Positions 54,641 through 64,000 of a stretch of DNA of 64,000 nt are shown in pieces. The stretch is from Phocoena phocoena (taxonomy: Eukaryota; Chordata; Mammalia; Artiodactyla; Phocoenidae): assembly GCF_963924675.1 (NCBI RefSeq), contig NC_089220.1:88787168-88851167 (forward strand). Direction: 5' to 3'. The notes below the pieces were generated by a model. That model saw only the letters and a program-made list of their open reading frames with translations, was not told where the DNA came from and ran no database searches. The translations under genes and the position numbers were made by a program. How positions within the stretch are numbered: the stretch's first letter is position 1; each line of letters starts with the position of its first letter.

Positions 54641-57596
54641 GCAAACAATTAAAAGAGTGTGTAGAGTAGTATGTGGCAAAGAGATGTCTTTAGTCACCAT
54701 TAGATTTAACCTTATAGTTCCAGTGGTCTGAGGTACCTTAGGCACATCCACCTTGGGCTGGCATGTGAGAAGTACCTGTTAGAACTGAATCCCCTGAAAT
54801 AAGTTCAACCTGAATATTACCCCCAAAAGAATAAGATACTGTATTGCAGGGGCAAGAAGAGGAGAATTTGTGTGTTGATTTGTATGAATCCTAATTTTCT
54901 GTTGGTTAATCCAGTCTATACAGGTGACATAGACAATGGCTCAAATGCTGAACCAGTATTCAAGTTGCATATACCTAATTTGGATGAGTTTAATATAAAC
55001 TTCTCTAAACCTTAGAGATCTAGGTAATCCAAAATATGGTGTCATATAACGTCAAAATTCATCTTTAAATTAACTTGTTTATCTGTTCACTATTTTATGA
55101 TACCTGCCGATCAGACATATAAGGAAAAACCTCTTATTGCAAGATAACCAAAGGTAATTTATGCATTTAGTGCCAGTGTGAGTTAAATTTTCACATAAAG
55201 AAACACTTTTGCAGCCCAATTAGCATACAACTCCTCCCTCTCCGACTAAAAAAGTCTCTTCCACTGTTAACAGACTTAGTTTTCTTAATATATTATTTCC
55301 TCTGCTACCGTAATAGCTACTGATCAGTGGCCAAGATGTGACATGGAAAGAGCTCAAAGATGAGCTTCAGCAAGCCAAGGAGAAGCACCAAGACCATATA
55401 TGGAAGCACTCCTTAGGTTACCTGGCTTGGCTATTAACATAAGAGATTTTCTATTGGGCTTACTTTGAGTTAGCACAGAGCTTTGAGACTGTATTCAGGA
55501 CAAACTCAACCATTCAGAATTTTATGGCCTCCTCCTAGCTGTTTCCTTCTTCAAGTCTATTCACACTCTTCTATCAGACTCTGACTTGGTAGGTTCCCAA
55601 CCCATTTTGTAATTAACTGTGGTACAGATCACATTAGGTCTTCATGTGCTGCCAAGACTAGTTGGAGCCACATAAAATTAGAGAATATAGCTTCCAAGAC
55701 GTATTCCAACAGTTCATATTAAATAACTCCAGATTATGGTGCCTAAGCAGAGAAAAATATCCTCAGCCTTAGCAGAAATGAGTTTCGTTTTGTTTTGTTT
55801 TTTGGTGTGAAAATGTCAAACAGAAGGGCAAAATTGTTTGGCAGGATTTGCTTTGCCTTTAGAACTAAATACCGTCAGTCTTTTCCCTTCTCAGAATTAC
55901 CATTTCTACAAGGAAACTAAATAAAGTACTTCCCAAATACAGAAGAAAAAACATTTGAGGAATGTTATAAGGCAGTAAAAATGAATGAATGATAGATGCA
56001 AGCAAAAGTACACAAATTATTCTTAACAACGTCAAGTGAAAAAAAGTCCTAGAAAACTACACCATGACAATTTTAGCAAGTACAGAAACAAGCAAAGCTA
56101 GATGTATTAAGGCTTACAGGTGATAGTTATTTAAAACAAATAATTCAGAGAATGGTTATCAGGTACAATGTGAGGATGGAAGTAGAGGCATGGGTAGGAA
56201 TGAAAAACAGAAATATGAAAAATTTGAAATTTGGTTTGGATGTTGGGTTCATTGGTTTGTTATATAACATATATGGAAGAACATACCAAGTGTATCAAAT
56301 TTTACATGGAATGAAAAACTACTAGGCTTTTTTCCTGTTGTTCAATAGGTCAACTTTAGCTCTTTGAAAAAAAGCCAGTTTTATCATTATCAATCCTTTC
56401 CATATATAATGGCACCTTATCCTGGGGAAGCTAGATTTCTATAGCCAAGTTAATGACTCTACTTCATCCCATCAAAGTCATCTGTTAGTGAATTCTAAAA
56501 TCTTAGCAACACAGAAACATGTAGCCTTCTGTATACATTTCAGCGTGACTTATGGGGTTTTTAATCAGCTGCTTGAAGTTTGTCTAAAGTAGGGGAATGC
56601 CTCAGCTGAATGGAGAATTTTCTTCTACCTTCAGTTCCAGCAAAAGGGCTCCTCAGAAAGAAGGGAAAGGCTGGGTCTCAACCCCGCTGCCCAAGAGGAC
56701 ATATTTTCACCTGATCTCATGTTACAGAGAAATTTGAACACTGTTTGACTTTCCTGCATATCTGCCACCAGAAAGTACTTCAAAAGGTAATGTTAGTAAG
56801 AGCTACGCATATTCCCTCACTCTCCACAGCTCACATTTGATTGGATGTGTACTTCTTCTCTTAAGCTATTGATGTTGGATCTCATCTGGATATCCAAGAC
56901 TTGGTAGTATCAAATCAAAAAATATTAACCAACTGGTTAACAGATTAACCAATATTAATCTGTTGGTTTGTAAAATTTAACACTTGCTGGACTCAATACT
57001 AATAGAACCTAGCCAATATGATGACTATTTTATTCTAGGCAAAAGACATCATATTAATTATCTCATTAATCTTAAGAAGCATAGAAACTAGGTACTACTA
57101 GTTTGGCAGAAGAGAAAATTGAGGAACAAAGGTTAACTTAAGCTATATAACCTGCTGAAAAACATGGACCTAGAATTTCAACTCTGACTATCTTATTCTT
57201 AACCACCATATTCCACTGCTTCCAAAGGTTAGCCAATGATCATGCCAGTATTAATGGATTACTGCTGTCTGTAAGGGGGTCTCATGGTGTCAAATCAACT
57301 GGGCCACTGTCTTCTTTTAAGTCTTCTAACCTCTCTGAGGACTGAGCCAGACAAGTCAAAGAATCAAGGACAAACGTTCTAGCTAAACCTTTCATTCAAA
57401 AGCACTGTCTAATGATAGCGCTGGCAGGGGCCACTAGCACTGACCACGTGTTTTTTAAGTCCACATGTCCATAATATGAAGTGTCTATGAAGACTAGAAG
57501 CCTTGGTAGAACTATTCTTATTTAAAAACCTGAAGGGAAGGATAATCTATAGTTTGGGACACTTCAATATAGAGAGCCATACTTTGGAGTTGCTTT
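54641..57596. other. Unassigned sequence
   Basis: Nearly 3 kb have no L1, SINE or LTR signature that I can name and no open frame of note. The composition is ordinary AT-rich intergenic. An old, unrecognised repeat is possible. Confidence 0.45.
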
Positions 57597-57726
57597 TTCT
57601 TTCTTTTCTTTTTTGTTGGCCATGCCACGTGGCTTGTGGAATCTTAGTTCCCCAACCAGGGATAGAACCCGTGCCCCCTGCAGTGGAAGCATGGAGTCCT
57701 AGCCACTGGACTGCCAGGGAACTCCC
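57597..57726 (-). mobile_element. Short CHR-type SINE, inverted
   Basis: On the minus strand it starts 'gggagttccctggcagtcca', has a B-box-like 'gggttctatccc' and ends 'catggccaac' with an A-rich tail (T-run near 57,600). 'gccatacttt' occurs on both sides (57,577 and 57,733) as target duplication. Confidence 0.88.
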
Positions 57727-59596
57727 AAGAGTGCCATACTTTGAAGTCAGCAGGATATCAACAAGACCCACTGTCTAACAAATAGCCTCTAAAAGCACCT
57801 TCATGATGGAGAGATTGTTGTGTATGAAGATAACATAGCCAGGACGTATAGAGGAAAGTGACAGGATCTTAGGCAATAAAGATCAGGCTATTGATCTTGA
57901 ACTACTGAATGTAGTGATCTTTGTCCAGATATTTAGTTTAGACTCCACAAAAACAAACTCAAGTCTAAGATCTCAATAAGTTAGTGATGGATTAAGCCCA
58001 AAGTAAATTAGGATGCAGTTGAATATTCCCAAAACAAGAGACAGACAGTTTTTTTCTATTACCTGAGCCACACTGGGTATATGATGGGAGTCCTTGCTGT
58101 TTGTTACAGACAAATTTTAGAATGTGGTAATAGCATTACAGAACAGGAAAGGCTTTGACCCAGTCCCAGAGTGCTGTATGGCCCAAACCTTATCAGGACA
58201 AGTCCTTGAACTCTCATAACTTTTATTTTTTACTGGATTTGAGTGGCACTAATTTGGAAAGCCATGTCAAGTTAGAACAAACTTTCCGATTCTAATTCTT
58301 CTCCTTGAAGGCTCTACTCAATAATTCAGCACCCACTAAGCCACTACACCAGAAAGTGATACATTACCATCTATTGACTGGGACAACTGACTGGGCTAGG
58401 GATCAGCAATTTCCAGCAACGTTCCACTGTGACTTCTATTATAGTCCTGGAGGAGGCAATCTTCTCATGAGTGACTTAGTCTCTTTTTGAAGACCTCACC
58501 CTAGAGACTCTCCTCCTTTACTAAGGGTATGGGCAAGAGAAAGAAAGAGAGGAGAAGTAGAATAAGCTTGGTGGGATGGTTAAAGGACAGCCCTACTGAG
58601 GAGAACAGGAAAATAATGGCATACCTAGAAGCAGGGTGTAAATTAAAGGCAGAAAGGTAAGTGGTGGAAGTCAGGTTACTATTATCAGGTACTCTTTTTA
58701 AAACTACTGTCTAAAAAGATGCTATTGGTGGTTTTAAAGCACGGGAATGAATGTTCAGCATTCAAGCCTTTTTTCAGCCATGTTCCAAGACCTCCTCCCT
58801 CTATTTTGTGTCCTCCCAAGACACACCGAGGCTCTGAAATTTGTGATTATTCCAGTGTGGCCAATGCCTTCTTTAATACCATCCCTACCATCCAATCCTA
58901 GTTCTCATGACCTTCTAGGGTAATATATTTCCCTTCAACCTCGTGACAGCCATGTGAGCTGGAACAAGAGCTCCTGATTGTTTTATTACTAAAAAGGCTG
59001 CAAAATGCCCCCAGATTCTGATACACTTTTCTACTGGATATCTCCCTAGACAGAAGGGAGAAACTCTACATTGAATGGTTTTGAAGGATAGACCTACTGC
59101 TTCTAGGAGAACGGGTCATCTTCCTCCCTGTGAGAGAATTTACATTCCTTAATGTCCTCTTATCCTCCTACTTAGAGCACACTACCTGTGTCACATGGCC
59201 CCAAACAAGTGGCAAAGGAACTCTTTACAAAGAGAATAAGGTGTTCCACAGAAGCCTAATGACAAGTACAAGGCCTTAGTCCATGGCACTTACTCTGAGG
59301 GAAAACCTCCAGGTGAAGGACCTAGCTCCTGTCTCTATAGTGGACCCAGTAATATCTGCTGTACCTGAAGGGAATATTGCTGATTACAGTCCCAGAAATA
59401 GACCTGATCAACCTTCATTCCCTCCCCTCATTTCAGTCTTCTGCCATTTATGTGGCAGGCCACAAAGTTATATCATTCACCACCAGAACGCATGGAACAG
59501 ATACCCCCTAACTTCCTGGTACCCTGATAGCAATAAAAGAAGCATGGAGAATGAAAAGGCAGAGTTCCTATCTGCATGCTGTAACACTTTGCTTTC
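57727..59596. other. Unassigned sequence, possibly an old ERV-type repeat
   Basis: No intact frame. A ~90-bp part (about 59,174-59,265, including 'aagagaataaggtgttcc') resembles 61,033-61,125 inside the RAF1-like pseudogene. At least that part is therefore repetitive. I cannot name the family. Confidence 0.4.
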
Positions 59597-60467
59597 CTAC
59601 AATGAGATATCATCTCACACTGGTCAGAATGGCCATCATCAAAAAATCTAGAAACAGTAAATGCTGGAGAGGGTGTGGAGAAAAGGGAACCCTCTTGCAC
59701 TGTTGGTGGGAATGTAAATTGATACAGCCACTATGGAGAACAGTATGGAGGTTCCTTAAAAAAACTAAAAATAGAATTACCATACGACCCAGCAATCCCA
59801 CTACTGGGCATGTGCCCTGAGAAACCCATTATTCAAAAAGAGTCATGTACCAAAACGTTCATTGCAGCTCTATTCACAATAGCCAGGACATGGAAGCAAC
59901 CTAAGTGTCCATTAACAGATGGATGAATAAAGAAGGTGTGGCACATATATATAATGGAATATTACTCAGCCATAAAAAAAAAGAAATTGAGTTATCTGTA
60001 GTGAGGTGGATGGATCTAGAGTCTGTCATACAGAGCGAAGTAAGTCAGAAAGAGAAAAACAAATACCATATGCTAACACATATATATGGATTCTAAGAAA
60101 AAAAAAAGTCATGAAGAACCTAGGCGTAAGGCAGGAATAAAGACACAGACCTACTAGAGAATGGACTTGAGGATATGGGGAGGGGGAGGGGTGAGCTGTG
60201 ACAAAGTGAGAGTGGCATGGACATATATACACTACCAAATGTAAAATAGATAGCTAGTGGGAAGCAGCCGCATAGCACAGGGAGATCAGCTAGGTGGTTT
60301 GTGACCACCTAGAGGGGTGGGATAGTGAGGATGGGAGGGAGGGAGGGAGACACAAGAGGGAAGAGATATGGGAACATATGTATATGTATAACTGATTTAC
60401 TTTGTTATAAAGCAGAAACTAACACACCATTGTAAAGCAATTATACTCCAATAAAGGTATTAAAAAA
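59597..60467 (+). mobile_element. 5'-truncated young L1 3' end
   Basis: It starts near the end of ORF2 ('ctacaatgagatatcatctc') and includes 'NMEYYSAIK'-type coding and the 3' UTR. It ends with 'aataaaggtattaaaaaa'. It closely resembles the L1-F 3' end. Confidence 0.92.
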
Positions 60468-60516
60468 TGTTAGCCATCTACCTGGGATAAAATATTGAAG
60501 CAGGCTTGTAGAAAAT

Positions 60517-62463
60517 ATGGAGAAGGGTAATAGAACCTGGAATTATCATTCCTTTATCTTAAAATTATGTTAAGAATACTCAAAGGAAAGTTTTAGCACC
60601 GTTATTCCTGACACAAAAGGGAAAAATGGTAAGAAAGTTAAAAAAGAAACAATTTTATTGCACATAATGGTAGGTAGCACTAACTGGGTTTCCTTGACAA
60701 ATAATCAGAGAATGGAGGTCACTGTGCTGAATGGCATTGGCTTGCAGAATTATCTTCTGTAAGCTCTCAAAGCAAAGGGCCTACAACCAGAGTGCTATGT
60801 AGTTTCCAACTTTTTCCGCAAACACAGGTATATAAAATTCTTTTATACTGAAACATTGATGATGCCTCTTTGAGAAACTTCAAGTAGATTTCTTGGATCA
60901 TGCTTCCCTCACAATGCAGAGCTTTTTTCAGAAAATGCTCCTGTAGGTTGCCTTTTGTCACCTTTGTCAGATACTTCTTGATATTTTGGTTTCTATGTCA
61001 AGCTATGGTTACAAATATTGTGAACACTCTTTCTCAGAGCATACCACCTCCTTCACTTGACCCTAAACTAGTAAGCAAATGAGATCTTTAGGAAGAGTAT
61101 AAGGTGTTCTCCAGTCTATACCCTGTGTTTCTATACTGGTCTATATATATTGTGTGTACAAACTTGAGTAATAGCTCTTATTACACAAATTCTATAATTG
61201 TCAATATAGGCTTATTGGCACGACTTTCTTTGACAATGTATCAGATGAGTGTTTATTTTTCAGGTACCCTTTGGATAGTCTAGAGCCCATGCCTTCATGT
61301 TCAACACTCAAATCTTTTCCCAGAGGCCTCCCAAACGCAGAGTTTGACCTTCACTCCTTAGGTTTATTTGGTTAACACCTGCTTGACTGTGAATAGTGGG
61401 ATTAAAGAGATTGCAATGTAAAGACACAGTGAATCAACTGTCTTCATCTTCGACCATGTCTATTAGCTCTAAGAATGAGCCTAGTATGTTGGTCTCAGTC
61501 AAGACCCCTGTGCAAGCACAGGGAACAAGAACAGAATCAATCACCAAAAGAAAAATAAATTTGTCCATATGGTCAGAGATTCAAACTATGACTGGAAAAC
61601 AGAACCAATGAAGTCATGCTCTCCACTCACACTGGATTAAGTTGTATGGCACTTCATACAAGGGAAAGTGGCACAGACATATTGCAGTAAAGATCCTGAA
61701 TGCTGAGACCCAAAGCCAGAGGTGTTCCAGCTGTTCTGAGTAAACCCAACCATGAAAATTTTGCTCTTGAGACAGTCTGATCAGTTTGTTACAGTGATGT
61801 GAGGGCGGCAGTCTCAACAAACATCTGTATATAAAAGATCCCAACTTTCATATGTGCCAGCTAATCAACATCATTTGTCAGGTGGTTCAGGAAGTAGACT
61901 ATTTAAATGCAAAGACTATCATTTACAGAGGCATAGAAGTCAATAATATATTCCTCTATAATGGTCTCTGGCTGAAAACTGGCAATTTTGGCAGGGAGAC
62001 AATGGGATCTTGCTGGAAATATTCTCAGCAGGTGAAATGGCCTATTTCCTTTGTTTTCTGAATAGCCCCAGAGAGGATCCTAATTGGGAGGCCATCCACA
62101 AATTTGTTCCATTTTCTCATTTATTTCTCTCGTATTGTGTTATATAATAATTTTATTCTGCAGAAGCTGCTTCTCTCACGTATCAGCCAAGATCAAATAA
62201 TCGTGTTGGGCCAAAGGCATGACCCCTCCAAAAATGTAGTAAGTTATACTAAAATAGTCCTAAAGCAATTCAGAAATTTGTAGCAGACTATGTTAAGAAA
62301 GTTAAAAACAGTCTCACTCCTCCCAGATTCTTTCATTAAGCTATCCAACACCCTTTACCAAAAAAATAACTGCAGTGCTCCTGAGGTATTACTGCACTGA
62401 GAAGCCCTCACAGAAGGTGTAACACGTGTATACTTCTAGACGGTCTCTCCTTGCCATAAGGTG
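60517..62463 (+). pseudogene. RAF1: Processed pseudogene of RAF1 (RAF-family serine/threonine kinase)
   Basis: RAF1 relays Ras signals to MEK. The copy is intronless and spans nearly the whole 648-codon protein in order. The ATG at 60,517 fits the start. Next come the Ras-binding region ('GLQPEC' at about 60,778), 'QVDFLDH' (60,881) and the cysteine-rich domain ('AFCHLCQ' near 60,950). The linker follows with 'HAFMFNT' (61,288). The kinase has 'YKGKWH' (61,657), 'AVKIL' with the ATP-site lysine (61,690), 'VDYLNAKTIIYRG' and 'VNNIFLYNG'. The C-terminal tail ends near 62,460. RAF1, not BRAF or ARAF, is favoured by 'SQQV' after the activation loop. There are many stops and shifts. The catalytic HRD Asp is Gly (61,930) and the DFG Asp is Asn (61,984). 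A ~115-bp insertion lies near 61,030-61,148. Confidence 0.88.
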
Positions 62464-62904
62464 CACATGTAATTACTTGCAGGCTGCTAGGGAATAAGAA
62501 AAGGTGGCAGGGACACCAGCCCTCTGTTCCCTCTCCATAGGAGATCAGAGAACTTGCTTTTGGAGAAGCTGCCATTAGGATACTTACAGTTTGTTTCTAG
62601 AAAACTCATAAGGCCATAATTTTACCTTGTTTTTTATCCTTTGTAGCTAGGGAATAAAGAAGTCATTTGCAACGCTGGTTTCTTCTGTCTCTCTCCCTGT
62701 CCATGAAGCAAGCCTGCTCCAAATCTACAAACTGATGCTAATGGGCCATACATCAAATTGTGTCCATCTGTTACCTAAATGGGCATTTTCAGGGAAAAAA
62801 AAAATCAAGCAAATCACTTGGAGAGAAAGTTATGAAGACTTTCTAAATAAAACTGGCAGCCAATCCAGCCTCCAAATGGAGCAGTACATTTTGGAAGCAG
62901 ATGT
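62464..62904. other. Possible RAF1-type 3' UTR remnant or unassigned sequence
   Basis: It follows the pseudogene directly, and a run of ten A's at 62,797-62,806 could be what is left of a poly(A) tail. I cannot verify 3'-UTR identity by eye. No gene is seen. Confidence 0.35.
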
Positions 62905-63410
62905 CTAGTTAAATGTTTGTCAATTTTGTTATCTTTTCAAAGAAACAACTTTTGGTTTTATTGATCTTCTCTATTGTTTTTCTATTCTCTATTTTGTTTA
63001 TCTGAATTCTAATCTTTATTATTGCCTCTTTCAGCTAGCTTTGAATTTAGTTTGTTTTACTTTATTATAGTTACTTAAGGTGTAAGTTTAGGTAATTGAT
63101 TTAGATATTTTCTCCTCTCTTTTTTAACATAGGTGTTTACAGTGATGAAGTTCCTTCTGAATACTGCCTTTGTAGGATCCCTTAGGCTTTAGTATGTTGC
63201 AATTTAAAAGAAAAATTGTCTCAAGGTATTTTCTGATTTCACTTGTGAAATCTTTAACCCATTGGTTATTTAGGAGTGTGTTACTTAATTTCCAAGTATT
63301 TTTAAATTTTCCAGTTTTCTTTCTGGCTATAGATTTTTAGTTTTATCCCACTGAGATCAAAGAAGATACTCTGAATGATTTATATATCTTTAAGAGTGAT
63401 ATCATCAAGA
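62905..63410 (-). mobile_element. L1 ORF2 fragment, antisense
   Basis: Reversed L1 linker sequence: 'ttttgttatcttttcaaaga' is the complement of the 'tctttgaaaagataa' region. 'ccattggttatttaggagtg' is a known antisense L1 phrase. No frame survives. Confidence 0.75.
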
Positions 63411-63414
63411 TTGT

Positions 63415-64000
63415 GGGATTGGAGTTTTAACCCTTGTCCCACACAAGACACCAATTTAACAAACATACACAGATGAAAATATTTTCATGAGCACTCTGGA
63501 ATCTAGGAGATGGTTATGGCACTTGAGTGGAGCACAGAAATGAGAAAAGATGCATCAAAAAGTTTAAGAAGGACAGTTTCACTTTACCAATGTCACTCCT
63601 CCCCCAAAGTAGAACAGCACAGCACCAAGAGAGCTCCCCTTAGCCCACAAGATCTCCCACAGGGGAAAGAGAAAGTGAAATGAACATTTGATTTCCTCAG
63701 CCTTTTGGGTTGCTACTTGAGAGGCCTACTTCTGTTGTGCCTCACCCAGAACGTTGAGGGAATTGGAATAGCTAGAGTGCCTGAGGGCACCTAAAAAACA
63801 AACAAAAATGAGTGAGGGCTCTCAACTAGCATATGGGTCTCAACAACTGGCCTGTGGCTCCCTGGCAACAGATATACCTGCCCATGGGCCACCTGCCTAC
63901 AGACCTTGGCATCGTAACTGTCCAAGTACAGACCTTAGAACTTGGTCTTCACACCCACAGACCCTGGCATTGGGCCCCCTGTAGACCCTTCCAGTTGGCC
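63415..64000 (+). mobile_element. Old L1 5' UTR, running off the window
   Basis: Phrases such as 'ctggcctgtggctccctggc' and 'acctgcctacagaccttggc' match the leader of old full-length L1s. Partial repeats of 'acagacc-tggcat' suggest monomers. ORF1, if present, lies beyond 64,000. Confidence 0.6.

Noticed and set aside
54641..57596. Possible internal region of an old ERV
   Set aside because: Only vague resemblance and no identifiable gag, pol or LTR motif, so it was not called.
61852..62061. 69-codon kinase-like ORF as a small real gene
   Set aside because: It is one frame segment of the RAF1-like pseudogene, with catalytic residues changed and stops on both sides.

Overview
This is mammalian nuclear DNA made almost entirely of retroelements. 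The lineage is best read from its SINEs. Copies of the tRNA-derived CHR family, each opening with the 'cttccctggtgg' head, sit at about 11.1, 15.2, 26.3, 38.8, 39.2, 44.3 and 57.6 kb. This family is typical of whales and hippos, and the short 3' ends of the youngest L1s look like cetacean L1. I infer a cetacean (or close relative) genome. I see no intact cellular gene.

Layout. Antisense L1 scraps and an AT-rich palindrome occupy 1.3-2.4 kb. An old full-length L1 (2.44-14.97 kb) is split by a younger full-length L1 (6.23-12.23 kb) with a 13-bp target-site duplication. SINE, mariner-like and MER8/Tigger-like DNA transposon relics lie at 15-17.4 kb. A class II endogenous retrovirus (ERV) fills 17,998-23,120. 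A second old L1 (23.95-32.67 kb) has tandem 277-bp promoter monomers and carries several smaller insertions. Unassigned DNA follows at 32.7-35.3 kb, then rearranged L1/SINE mosaic at 35.3-42.9 kb. An L1 (42.93-54.64 kb) is split by the youngest full-length L1 (46.43-53.65 kb). Largely unassigned DNA runs to 59.6 kb. A 5'-truncated L1 precedes a decayed, intronless, near full-length RAF1-like processed pseudogene (60.52-62.46 kb). L1 pieces close the window.

The standout is the ERV. Its two 414-bp LTRs differ at one base and a 6-bp target duplication is intact. It has a tRNA-Phe type primer site, a protease ORF fused to a short gag remnant, a slippery heptamer at the pro/pol junction and an uninterrupted 869-codon pol with RT, RNase H and integrase catalytic residues in place. 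Most of gag and the middle of env are deleted. It is a recent, gag-less, env-less provirus, similar in design to the non-autonomous deletion forms of mouse IAP elements. It probably moved with proteins supplied by a related complete element.

All calls come from reading the sequence. Repeat family names and boundaries are recognition-level and mostly good to within tens of bases.
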